A stretch of 34,838 nucleotides of DNA from an uncultured Lachnospiraceae bacterium (lineage in GTDB: Bacteria > Bacillota > Clostridia > Lachnospirales > Lachnospiraceae): contig CAMWLG010000037.1 in the NCBI GenBank assembly GCA_947175035.1, positions 1 through 34,838 on the forward strand, read 5' to 3'. How positions within the stretch are numbered: position 1 is the first letter of the stretch; the number at the start of each line of letters is the position of its first letter. Shown here piece after piece: positions 8,377 to 15,179 of this stretch. A program made the position numbers and the translations under genes. The notes under the pieces were generated by a model. The model searched no databases. It was not told the origin of the DNA and saw only the letters and a program-made list of their open reading frames with translations.

Positions 8377-10095
8377 TTATTCCACCGAAATCACATAATA
8401 GTAAATGGGCTGTCCGCCAAACTGCAGTTCTACGTCACAGGAGGAATAAGCACTTTCTAATTTCTCTCGTAATGCCTCCGCATCTGCCTCATTCACATCG
8501 GCTCCATAGTACACGCTGATCAGCTCGGAATCCGCCGTCACCATGGCGGCAACCATCTCCTCGGTCACAGTGTTGATATTCTGTCCCACGGAGAGGATAC
8601 CATCATCGCCGATTCCCATATAATCGTCCTTCTTGATCTCCTTCTCATCAATCACGGTATCTCTCACGGCATAAGTTACCTGTCCGGTCTTTACATGATT
8701 GATTTCCGCGAGCATGGTCTGCTCGTTTTCATCCACGGAAAGCTCCGGCACATAATTGACCACCGCGGTGATACCCTGAGGAATCGTCTTTGTGGGAATC
8801 ACCAGAAGTTTTTTGTCCTTCATCAGTTCCGTGGCCTGATTGGCGGCGAGAATGATGTTTTTATTATTAGGCAGGATAAATATGGTGTCGGCATTTACCT
8901 GTTCCACTGCATTCAGGATATCAGCAGTGCTGGGATTCATGGTCTGCCCGCCTTCGATAATGTAATCCACACCTAAGCTCTTAAAAATTTCATTCACACC
9001 GTCCCCAATAGAAACTGCGATAAATCCAACATCCTTGTGGGGTGTCTCTGCCACTGCCTCGTGTACGTCAGGCTCCTTGGCGGCTCCGACAACCTCCACA
9101 TCCTTCTCCTCCGCCTTGCCCTCGGACATTTTAAACAGCTTCTCCTGATGCTCTAAACGCATATTGTCAATCTTCATATTGGACAGGGCGCCATATTTTA
9201 ACGCCCTCTGAATGGCAAGCCCCGGGTCATTTGTGTGTACATGTACCTTCACCACATCATCATCCGCCACACAGACAATGGAATCACCGATGGACTCCAA
9301 GAATGCTTTAAAGTCCATCTCCGCCTTGACGTTGAATGTTTTGTTCAAAAGTATGATAAACTCAGTACAGTACCCAAATTTGATATCCACATTGGCCTGC
9401 GCCTCATAAGAACTGGTCTTGGCAGGCGATGCGGACTGCGCCGGAGCGCTGGTGACATCCAAGTTCACTTCCTTGCCCATATAGGCATCAAAAGCGCCGT
9501 GAAGCACTTCCACAAGCCCTTGGCCTCCGGAATCAACCACTCCCGCCTGCTTTAATACAGGAAGCATTTCGGGCGTCTGGTTAAGCACATACTCCGCATG
9601 CTCGATAATGGCGCGGAAGAAGGTCTCCATGTCTTCCGTTCCCTCCTCGACAAGCTCTTTGGAGCGGTCCGCAATTCCCTTAGCGACAGTCAGAATAGTT
9701 CCCTCCTTGGGCTTCATGACAGCCTTGTACGCCGTCTCCACCGCCTTGTCAAAAGCCTCCGAAAAAACAAGAATATCCAACTCGGTCCTTGTCTTGATCA
9801 CCTTGGTAAAACCGCGGAACAATTGGGAGAGAATCACGCCGGAATTACCTCTCGCCCCTCTCAGGGAACCAGAGGAAATCGCCTTGCAGACAGACTCCAT
9901 ATTGGCATTCTCCCCTAGGGCAGCCACCTCCTTGGCAGCAGACATGATCGTCATCGTCATATTGGTTCCCGTGTCACCGTCCGGGACAGGGAACACATTC
10001 AATTCGTTAATCCATTCTTTCTTATTCTCAAGATTCTTTGCGCCGGCTAAGAACATCCTCGAAAGCATCTTAGCGTCGATCTGTTGCAAACTCAC
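8377..10095 (-). CDS. fakA: Fatty acid kinase FakA-type protein (DAK2/DhaL domain, YloV)
   Basis: The 572-residue protein begins with a DhaL-like kinase domain (residues about 1-200) carrying DGDTGTNMT (39-47) and RGARGNSGVILSQ (79-91), the Mg-ATP-binding elements. A central FakA domain follows, then a C-terminal DegV-like region (NPSTADILNAVEQ, FILPNNKNI). FakA phosphorylates fatty acids presented by FakB/DegV proteins. The length is usual for the family. Translation starts at GTG with AAGGAGG nine bases upstream. It follows the asp23 gene by 14 bases, the conserved yloU-yloV pair of Firmicutes. The degV gene at 5237-6100 is a plausible partner. Confidence 0.95.
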   Translation of the reverse strand: MSLQQIDAKMLSRMFLAGAKNLENKKEWINELNVFPVPDGDTGTNMTMTIMSAAKEVAALGENANMESVCKAISSGSLRGARGNSGVILSQLFRGFTKVIKTRTELDILVFSEAFDKAVETAYKAVMKPKEGTILTVAKGIADRSKELVEEGTEDMETFFRAIIEHAEYVLNQTPEMLPVLKQAGVVDSGGQGLVEVLHGAFDAYMGKEVNLDVTSAPAQSASPAKTSSYEAQANVDIKFGYCTEFIILLNKTFNVKAEMDFKAFLESIGDSIVCVADDDVVKVHVHTNDPGLAIQRALKYGALSNMKIDNMRLEHQEKLFKMSEGKAEEKDVEVVGAAKEPDVHEAVAETPHKDVGFIAVSIGDGVNEIFKSLGVDYIIEGGQTMNPSTADILNAVEQVNADTIFILPNNKNIILAANQATELMKDKKLLVIPTKTIPQGITAVVNYVPELSVDENEQTMLAEINHVKTGQVTYAVRDTVIDEKEIKKDDYMGIGDDGILSVGQNINTVTEEMVAAMVTADSELISVYYGADVNEADAEALREKLESAYSSCDVELQFGGQPIYYYVISVE

Positions 10096-10109
10096 GATAA
10101 AGTTCCTCC

Positions 10110-10469
10110 TTAATCAATCACTCTTACACCTTCGACAAAGATGTTTATTTTTTCTATTTCAATTCCAGTGAACTCTTCCACCTTATATTTCACATTGCTC
10201 ACCAGGTTGTCGGCAACGGCGATAATACTCACACCGTATGCCACGATCACGTGGAAGTCAAGTATGAGCTTATTGTTATTAAGGGACACATTGATGCCTC
10301 TTGTCAGGCTGTCCACCTTCAACAGACGCACCAAACCATCCTTTACGCTCACACCCGCCATACCTACAATGCCGAAGCACTCAACTGCCACGCTGCCCGC
10401 ATACTGGGCAATCACTTCATTGTTCACGACAATATTCCCCATGTGGGTATTCATAGAAGAACCTTTCAT
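10110..10469 (-). CDS. Asp23/Gls24 family envelope stress protein (YloU-like)
   Basis: The 119-residue product matches the Asp23/Gls24 family: GNIVVNNEVIAQYAGSVAVE at the N-terminus, then YGVSIIAVADNLVSNVKYKVEEFTG and a final beta strand INIFVEGV. These small proteins associate with the membrane surface and are tied to envelope homeostasis; this clade always sits before fakA. AAAGGAGG precedes the ATG. It is transcribed divergently from rpmB, as in Bacillus, with about 160 bases of AT-rich shared upstream DNA. Confidence 0.93.
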   Translation of the reverse strand: MKGSSMNTHMGNIVVNNEVIAQYAGSVAVECFGIVGMAGVSVKDGLVRLLKVDSLTRGINVSLNNNKLILDFHVIVAYGVSIIAVADNLVSNVKYKVEEFTGIEIEKINIFVEGVRVID

Positions 10470-10632
10470 GTTCTACCTCCTTTTGACATATACATCAATA
10501 ATCATTTTACCAGTTTTTCCCAAAAAAGAAAATAGCCCAAATAAAAAAATATTTAAATTTATGCTTGCTTTTATTTGATATTTCTGTTAATATAACAATG
10601 TTGTGAGTCTAGCATGTTTAGGAGGTGTAAAA

Positions 10633-10818
10633 ATGGCTAAGTGTGATGTTTGTGGTAAAGGCGTTCATTTCGGCAATAATGTAAGCCATTCTCATAGAAG
10701 GAGCAATGCGATCTGGAACTCTAACGTAAAACGCGTGAAATGCAAAGTAAACGGCGGAGCAAAGAGAATGCATGTATGCACCAGCTGCTTGAGATCCGGC
10801 AAGGTTGAGCGCGCATAA
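10633..10818 (+). CDS. rpmB: 50S ribosomal protein L28 (zinc-binding form)
   Basis: The 61-residue basic protein is L28: MAKCDVCGKGVHFGNNVSHSHRRS at the N-terminus and VCTSCLRSGKVERA at the end. The two CxxC pairs (Cys4/Cys7 and the pair in VCTSC) make this the zinc-ribbon C+ form. I chose the ATG at 10633 because GGAGGTG precedes it closely; a longer in-frame extension to 10603 lacks family support. It stands alone on plus, diverging from asp23, and is followed by a strong terminator. Confidence 0.97.
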   Translation: MAKCDVCGKGVHFGNNVSHSHRRSNAIWNSNVKRVKCKVNGGAKRMHVCTSCLRSGKVERA

Positions 10819-10820
10819 CA

Positions 10821-10850
10821 GAACCATAAATGGTTCACCATAAATGGTTC
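10821..10850 (+). repeat. Tandem 14-bp repeat with internal palindrome after rpmB
   Basis: The unit ACCATAAATGGTTC occurs twice back to back (10823-10836 and 10837-10850). The first copy with its two preceding bases forms a perfect hairpin GAACCAT-AA-ATGGTTC. It starts 2 bases after the rpmB stop and precedes the terminator. Confidence 0.7.
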
Positions 10851-10871
10851 TACCATTACATGGCAGGCAAA

Positions 10872-10900
10872 GGGGAAAGCATAGACGCTTTCCTTTTTTT
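10872..10900 (+). terminator. Rho-independent terminator of rpmB
   Basis: GGAAAGC (10874-10880), a 6-base loop, GCTTTCC (10887-10893) and a seven-T tract to 10900. It ends the monocistronic rpmB transcript. Confidence 0.9.
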
Positions 10901-10903
10901 GTG

Positions 10904-10952
10904 CGTAAAACCGCAAATGGAAAATTGCTTGCAACTTTTTTGCAGTTTTACG
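10904..10952. repeat. Inverted repeat at the convergent rpmB / J-domain gene junction
   Basis: Arms 10904-10917 and 10939-10952 pair at 13 of 14 positions, the last as a G-U wobble in RNA. The right arm contains the stop codon of the minus-strand J-domain gene. Inside the loop lies a small TTGC/GCAA hairpin. It may stabilise or end the J-domain mRNA, though a proper T-tract is lacking. Confidence 0.6.
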
Positions 10953-11481
10953 CTTCCTCTCTCCTGCGCTTTGCAAACTCTCTGTTGATCAGCTGTACCA
11001 GCTCCTCGTCCCCCGCTATATTATCCGGGTGGAATATCTTCATAAGATCCTTATATCGTTTTCTCAGCGCCAAGGGATTCGTGGCGTTTCGGAACAAAAT
11101 CTCCACAATGGAGCTGTCTCCAAAATAATCCAGAGAGCTTCTCTGCGCCATGCGGTCGCGCTCCCGCTGGAGATTCATTCGCTCCCGCTCGATTGCCTTG
11201 CGATCCGCCTCCAGTTTTCGAAACCCATCCTGCAGGATTTCCATTTTTTTGTCAAAAAACAGATTCTCCTCCTTCAGACGTTTGCGTTCAAGAACGGATT
11301 TGCGATTCAATTCGTTCATCTCGCTCTTGAAGCATTCCCGCTCCTTGAGGAACTTGTCCCGCGTCTCGTCCAAAGTCTTCTGTTCCCGTTTCAGACGCAT
11401 ATTCTCCTGGAAAAGCCAAAGCTTGGCTTCCCGAAGTTCTTCCACACTCTCCGCTTTAATTAGTTCTTCCCAGTCAATCAT
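10948..11481 (-). CDS. Coiled-coil protein with C-terminal J-domain
   Basis: The 177-residue protein is a long charged coiled coil (about residues 15-120, rich in Lys, Glu and Arg) followed by a compact J-domain-like region at about 130-175, with LRKRYKDLMKIFHPDNIAGD and the essential HPD tripeptide. J-domains stimulate the ATPase of DnaK-type chaperones. Placing the J-domain at the C-terminus after a coiled coil differs from canonical DnaJ, and there is no zinc finger. A GAGGGG site precedes the ATG. The gene follows a tiny membrane-peptide gene by 12 bases and ends in a large inverted repeat shared with rpmB. The client is unknown. Confidence 0.8.
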   Translation of the reverse strand: MIDWEELIKAESVEELREAKLWLFQENMRLKREQKTLDETRDKFLKERECFKSEMNELNRKSVLERKRLKEENLFFDKKMEILQDGFRKLEADRKAIERERMNLQRERDRMAQRSSLDYFGDSSIVEILFRNATNPLALRKRYKDLMKIFHPDNIAGDEELVQLINREFAKRRREEA

Positions 11482-11493
11482 TGAAAAATCCCC

Positions 11494-11634
11494 TCAATCG
11501 CCGCACATGCAGTTATACCCCACAAAAAGCAGCAACCCAACGATAACCAGCCCCACCAGCCGATTATTTGTGATCATCATTAACAGCATTCCCAAAGCAA
11601 CCAGAAAAGAAACCAAACCAACGAGTTTTTTCAT
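11494..11634 (-). CDS. Small membrane peptide, 46 residues
   Basis: A 47-codon frame on minus begins MKKLVGLVSFLVALGMLL and ends YNCMCGD. It encodes two hydrophobic segments (about 3-20 and 26-41) separated by TNNR, so a two-helix hairpin membrane peptide is likely. It fills the gap between gerW and the J-domain gene exactly and ends 12 bases before the latter's ATG. No good ribosome binding site is visible before the first ATG; a near-consensus -10 (TATAAT at 11666-11671) lies upstream, so a nearly leaderless start or an internal ATG start is possible. No family is recognised. Confidence 0.6.
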   Translation of the reverse strand: MKKLVGLVSFLVALGMLLMMITNNRLVGLVIVGLLLFVGYNCMCGD

Positions 11635-11703
11635 AAAATGGCACACACGCAGATTATCTCGTTCTATTATATGGCATTATCTGTTGCTTTGTGACAGTTA
11701 AAA

Positions 11704-12111
11704 TTACTTCTGTTCCTCGGGAAACGCGATATCGACAATCTCGGTATCGCTCATTTCCTGCGGCTCCTTCGGTGTCGTGAATTTGTCCACCAAATCAGGA
11801 ATCATATCCAAAATCTTGGTCACAGTATCCTGATTCTTGATATTGACAAGCTTCACAGAGCCGTTCTTAATCACCAACACGGCACTGGGAGTCATTTTGC
11901 CGCCCAGTCCTCCCGCACCTGACGAGGAACCCTTTTGATTGTTGCTGCCTGCGCCGGCACCCACGCCAAAGCTTACATCCACCAGCGGAAGGATAATGGT
12001 GTCTCCCACTGTGGTAGCCTCACCCACCACGGTTTTGGTGGAAAGTACAGTATTCATGCCTTGCAACAGAGCGTCAACCACCCCGCGGAATTCATTGTCA
12101 TTGTTTGCCAT
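11704..12111 (-). CDS. gerW: GerW family sporulation protein (YtfJ)
   Basis: The 135-residue product matches GerW/YtfJ: an N-terminal helix (FRGVVDALLQGMNTVL), the VVGEATTVGDTIILPLVDVSFGVG core, a glycine/serine-rich loop (about 50-72), the SAVLVIKNGSVKLVNI strand pair and a C-terminal acidic tail. In Bacillus subtilis the family is linked to spore germination. The neighbouring DUF2953 gene is the YtfI counterpart, so the ytfI-ytfJ pair is conserved. This gene is one of the clues that the host belongs to an endospore-forming lineage; it does not prove that the strain sporulates. Confidence 0.92.
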   Translation of the reverse strand: MANNDNEFRGVVDALLQGMNTVLSTKTVVGEATTVGDTIILPLVDVSFGVGAGAGSNNQKGSSSGAGGLGGKMTPSAVLVIKNGSVKLVNIKNQDTVTKILDMIPDLVDKFTTPKEPQEMSDTEIVDIAFPEEQK

Positions 12112-12156
12112 CTTCTCTCCATTCCCGCGCCCACCGCGCGATGCTTACGTTAAAGT

Positions 12157-13188
12157 TTACCCTTCTTTTAACTTAGAATACAATTCCCACAGCCGCTTGT
12201 CCAGAACAAGCCATAATAAATGCCACAAAAGCTTAAACATTGTGATATGTCCGGCGGCATACAGTTCTCCTGTCAGCACAGCTCTCTCAAAATCCGGTGT
12301 AAGTATCACATTTTTACCCAGATAAGAACATAGTATCCCATAAATTCCAAAAACATATCCCGTGGTGTCCGGAGCACCTGTTCCAAAGCGAATGTCCGCT
12401 TGGAGCTTTCTGGGGCGGATACTCTTTAATATCTTGCCAAAACGCATAAACGCGTGATTTAGCAGCCCCTTGGTGTCCTCGCTCAACAATAGCTCTTTGT
12501 AATATTCCGTATGATTGCGAGCCTCTTGTATTTTACCATATATTTCTTTTATTTTATCACATATCTTTTGAAATGTGTACTGTATTTTCTCAAACGCATT
12601 GCGTTTCGGATTGCGTTTTGGATTATTTTCCTTCTGTTTGGCGGATTCCTCCTGAGGTTTTGAATTGGTCGTTTTGGTTGTCTTGGAGTCAATCTTCTTA
12701 TCTTCCGCAACCTTGGCTTCTGCGGTCTTGTCTTCTACTACCTTAGCTTCTTCTGTTCTGTTTGCCGATCCCTTGGATTCCTCAGGTGCAGCTTTCTTGG
12801 ATTTGTGCTTTTGGGATTTGGACTTTTTGCTCTTGGATGTTTCAGACTTGGATGTCTTCCCATCCTCCTCTTCCGCCTTCCCCGAATCAAAAATCTTAAA
12901 AAATAACACCTTCACCGTGACAGTCCCCGGCTCGGGATAAAAGAACCGCACGCGCAGGAATCCGAGCAGCCAGTCAGCCTTCGCCGCCACCCGAAGGAGG
13001 TATTCCTCAGGCAGGACTTCCGTCTCGTCCTGCAAAGGCTCCCCCTCACAAACCGCCCGCCTGTCCGCCCTGACGCTGTAGACCACGGGTACAAAGAGAA
13101 CCAACAACAGAAGCGTCACGCCCACACCAAGAAGCACCAGCAGTAAGATACCCAAAATGCCGAGAATCTTTAATATAATTGTCAACAT
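12157..13188 (-). CDS. DUF2953 domain-containing membrane protein (YtfI-like)
   Basis: The 343-residue protein has a long hydrophobic N-terminal segment (residues 1-37), a beta-like region (YLLRVAAKADWLLGFLRVRFFY), then an unusually long Lys/Ser/Glu/Thr-rich low-complexity stretch at about 105-205, and the conserved DUF2953 C-terminal part (LQADIRFGTGAPDTTG, GILCSYLG, GHITMFKLLW). YtfI-type proteins accompany YtfJ/GerW in sporulation loci. The low-complexity insert is absent from short family members I know. GGAG precedes the ATG, and the gene overlaps the upstream small hypothetical by seven bases. The function is not established. Confidence 0.85.
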   Translation of the reverse strand: MLTIILKILGILGILLLVLLGVGVTLLLLVLFVPVVYSVRADRRAVCEGEPLQDETEVLPEEYLLRVAAKADWLLGFLRVRFFYPEPGTVTVKVLFFKIFDSGKAEEEDGKTSKSETSKSKKSKSQKHKSKKAAPEESKGSANRTEEAKVVEDKTAEAKVAEDKKIDSKTTKTTNSKPQEESAKQKENNPKRNPKRNAFEKIQYTFQKICDKIKEIYGKIQEARNHTEYYKELLLSEDTKGLLNHAFMRFGKILKSIRPRKLQADIRFGTGAPDTTGYVFGIYGILCSYLGKNVILTPDFERAVLTGELYAAGHITMFKLLWHLLWLVLDKRLWELYSKLKEG

Positions 13189-13505
13189 ATCAAGTACTCC
13201 TTCAACTTACAGTCTCCGCGGTTGTCTAAGCATTCTTGCACGATCTGCTCTATCAGCTTCAAAGCGTCATCGTAGTCCTTCGCAAGCCCGATCACCTGCA
13301 GGGGAACATCCTCATAAAACCTTTGCGCCAACTGTCTCGCATCAAAGAATTCCAGCTGATCCACAGGATTGCTCGCAAAAGTAATCACGTAAACCTTAGC
13401 GTGAAGCGGCTTTTCTACAATCTTTTTCTTTATTTTATCCAGTTTTTTCTCCTTAATGCCCTCGCCCAGATACAGTTTGGGATAAAAGGTCAGCATTCTG
13501 CCCAT
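13182..13505 (-). CDS. Small hypothetical protein upstream of DUF2953 gene
   Basis: I take the ATG at 13505 (107 residues) because GAGGG lies five bases upstream; an in-frame GTG at 13523 has no ribosome binding site. The protein starts MGRMLTFYPKLYLGEGI, has a basic helix (KEKKLDKIKKKIVEK), an alpha/beta-like middle (AKVYVITFASNPVDQLEFFDARQ) and ends in LKEYLIC. There is no signal peptide or membrane segment. It overlaps the DUF2953 gene by seven bases, so the two are probably coupled. I do not recognise a family. Confidence 0.75.
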   Translation of the reverse strand: MGRMLTFYPKLYLGEGIKEKKLDKIKKKIVEKPLHAKVYVITFASNPVDQLEFFDARQLAQRFYEDVPLQVIGLAKDYDDALKLIEQIVQECLDNRGDCKLKEYLIC

Positions 13506-13600
13506 ATGAATACCCTCAATCACTACATATGAAAGAGTATATCATACATTTACCGTAAAAACAATTTTTAAATTCTTTTGGAATTTTCGGAAAATTATCA

Positions 13601-13628
13601 TTGACATATTGGTGGAATATTTTATACT
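13601..13628 (+). promoter_or_regulatory. Sigma-A type promoter of the HD-GYP gene
   Basis: TTGACA at 13601-13606, a 16-base spacer and TATACT at 13623-13628, followed about 50 bases later by GAGGAGG and the TTG start. This is the clearest consensus promoter in the window. Confidence 0.8.
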
Positions 13629-13687
13629 TAATTTAGATGCATTTATTAAATTTATGTAAATTTTGAGGCACAGAGGAGGATACAGCT

Positions 13688-14740
13688 TTGAAGGCAGTTG
13701 CTATAATGGCATTGACACCGGGAATGGTATTGGGGGAGGATGTAGAGGTTCAGGGAAAGGTGGTATATCCCGCCGGTACCGAATTAAATAAAGGAATCAT
13801 AGAGAAATTAAATCGTTATTCTCTGATGTGTGTCACTGTCATGGAGGATATTGACCTTGCCTCCACGCATTTTGAAAAAATCCGGTTCAATGAGAACTTC
13901 CAGCAGTTTGAGCAGACCTACAACACTGCTCTCTTGCAGTACAAATCCTTGATGATGTCATTCCTGCAGACAGGCGTACAGGTTCCGGATGATACCCTGA
14001 TACAGATTTATGATAATCTCTATACAATGATTCCCTCCGGCTCCGTGCTCTTGGATTATCTCTATAATCTGATGCCCAATGAAGATAACCTGACCTTCAG
14101 CCATTGCCTGAACTCCGCACTTCTGGCAGGAACGATCGCGGACTGGCTCACTATGAACAATCTTGCCAAACGCAACATGATTCTCAGCGGATTCTACTAT
14201 GATATTGGCAAGCTCCAGCTCCCCTATGAGCTGTTGTGGAAGCCCGGCAAGCTGACTCCCGAGGAATATAAGATTGTCCAGACCCACCCCGTGGTGGGCT
14301 ATTCCCTTGTGCGCAATCTGGAACTGAGCGACCATGTGAAAAATGCCGTTATCATGCACCATGAACGTCTTGATGGAAGCGGTTACCCCTATCATATGCA
14401 AGGTGAGAAAATAGATGTCTATGCCCGCTATATCGCTATTGTGGACGCCTATATCGCCATGGCGTCCCCCAGATCCTACCGTCCCGCGATGACGCCGCTG
14501 CAGATTGTGGCTAATTTTGAGGAAAATATGTCCCGATTTGACATTGAGCTTTTGATGACAGTCATGAATAAAATCGCTGCCGCACAGATTGGCACCAGAG
14601 TCCAACTGAACAATGACCAGATATGGGAGGTTTTGATCATTCACCGTGACAAACTCTCCCGCCCGATTTTGAAAAATGATAACAATGAGATTCTAAATCT
14701 GTTGGATCACCCGGAGCTGCAGATTGTCAAAATGATGTAA
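13688..14740 (+). CDS. HD-GYP domain protein with altered HD motif
   Basis: The 350-residue protein starts at TTG, with GAGGAGG seven bases upstream, which decides the start. Residues 1-55 resemble the N-terminal module seen before many HD-GYP domains (GMVLGEDVEVQGKVVYPAGTEL). The HD-GYP domain (about 115-290) shows SHCLNSALLAG (His139), YYDIGK (171-175), THPVVGY (His200), HHERLDGSGYP (224-234) and VDAY (Asp253). HD-GYP enzymes hydrolyse cyclic di-GMP and related dinucleotides. Here the HD histidine is tyrosine (codon TAT at 14198-14200), while the other metal-ligand positions look intact. It may be inactive, use a different metal site or act as a receptor. It is monocistronic and converges on the Nudix gene with a 14-base overlap. 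Confidence 0.9.
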   Translation: MKAVAIMALTPGMVLGEDVEVQGKVVYPAGTELNKGIIEKLNRYSLMCVTVMEDIDLASTHFEKIRFNENFQQFEQTYNTALLQYKSLMMSFLQTGVQVPDDTLIQIYDNLYTMIPSGSVLLDYLYNLMPNEDNLTFSHCLNSALLAGTIADWLTMNNLAKRNMILSGFYYDIGKLQLPYELLWKPGKLTPEEYKIVQTHPVVGYSLVRNLELSDHVKNAVIMHHERLDGSGYPYHMQGEKIDVYARYIAIVDAYIAMASPRSYRPAMTPLQIVANFEENMSRFDIELLMTVMNKIAAAQIGTRVQLNNDQIWEVLIIHRDKLSRPILKNDNNEILNLLDHPELQIVKMM

Positions 14741-15179
14741 AACTGTCCCATTCATTGTTCTTGCGCAGCTCCTGATATTCGTTGTAAGCTTGCTCCAAGA
14801 TCTGCTTTTCATTGGCGAATTTCAGGAGATGCCATGCCTCATGGTATTTGTAATAGCCGGAATCCACAAAGAACTCCTCTTTCTGGGGTTTGCTGTAATA
14901 GCTGTCCGTTGACATCAAATACCAGTGAACCTCCTTTTCCACCGTATCTTCTGGAATGGTGAAAGAATACTCACTCTTACCGACATATTTGACAATGGAG
15001 GCCTCCACCCCCGACTCTTCCTGAACCTCCCGAAGAGCCGTCTCGGTATACTCTTCCCCTGGTTCCACAGTACCCTTGGGCAGCACCCATCCTTCGTATT
15101 TATTCCGATAATTCTTGTAGAGAAGCAATATCTTTCCCCGATAAATCACCACTCCGCCACAGCTGACCGTCTCTATCAT
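14727..15179 (-). CDS. Nudix hydrolase
   Basis: The 150-residue product has a complete Nudix box at residues 36-58 (G at 36, E at 42, REVQEESGV at 50-58), preceded by YEGWVLPKG. Nudix enzymes cleave nucleoside diphosphates linked to another moiety; the WVLPKG start resembles the MutT and diadenosine polyphosphate group, but the substrate cannot be named. CAGGAGG precedes the ATG, which overlaps the PBP stop as ATGA. The 3' end overlaps the convergent HD-GYP gene, so the two mRNAs are complementary at their ends. Confidence 0.9.
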   Translation of the reverse strand: MIETVSCGGVVIYRGKILLLYKNYRNKYEGWVLPKGTVEPGEEYTETALREVQEESGVEASIVKYVGKSEYSFTIPEDTVEKEVHWYLMSTDSYYSKPQKEEFFVDSGYYKYHEAWHLLKFANEKQILEQAYNEYQELRKNNEWDSFTSF

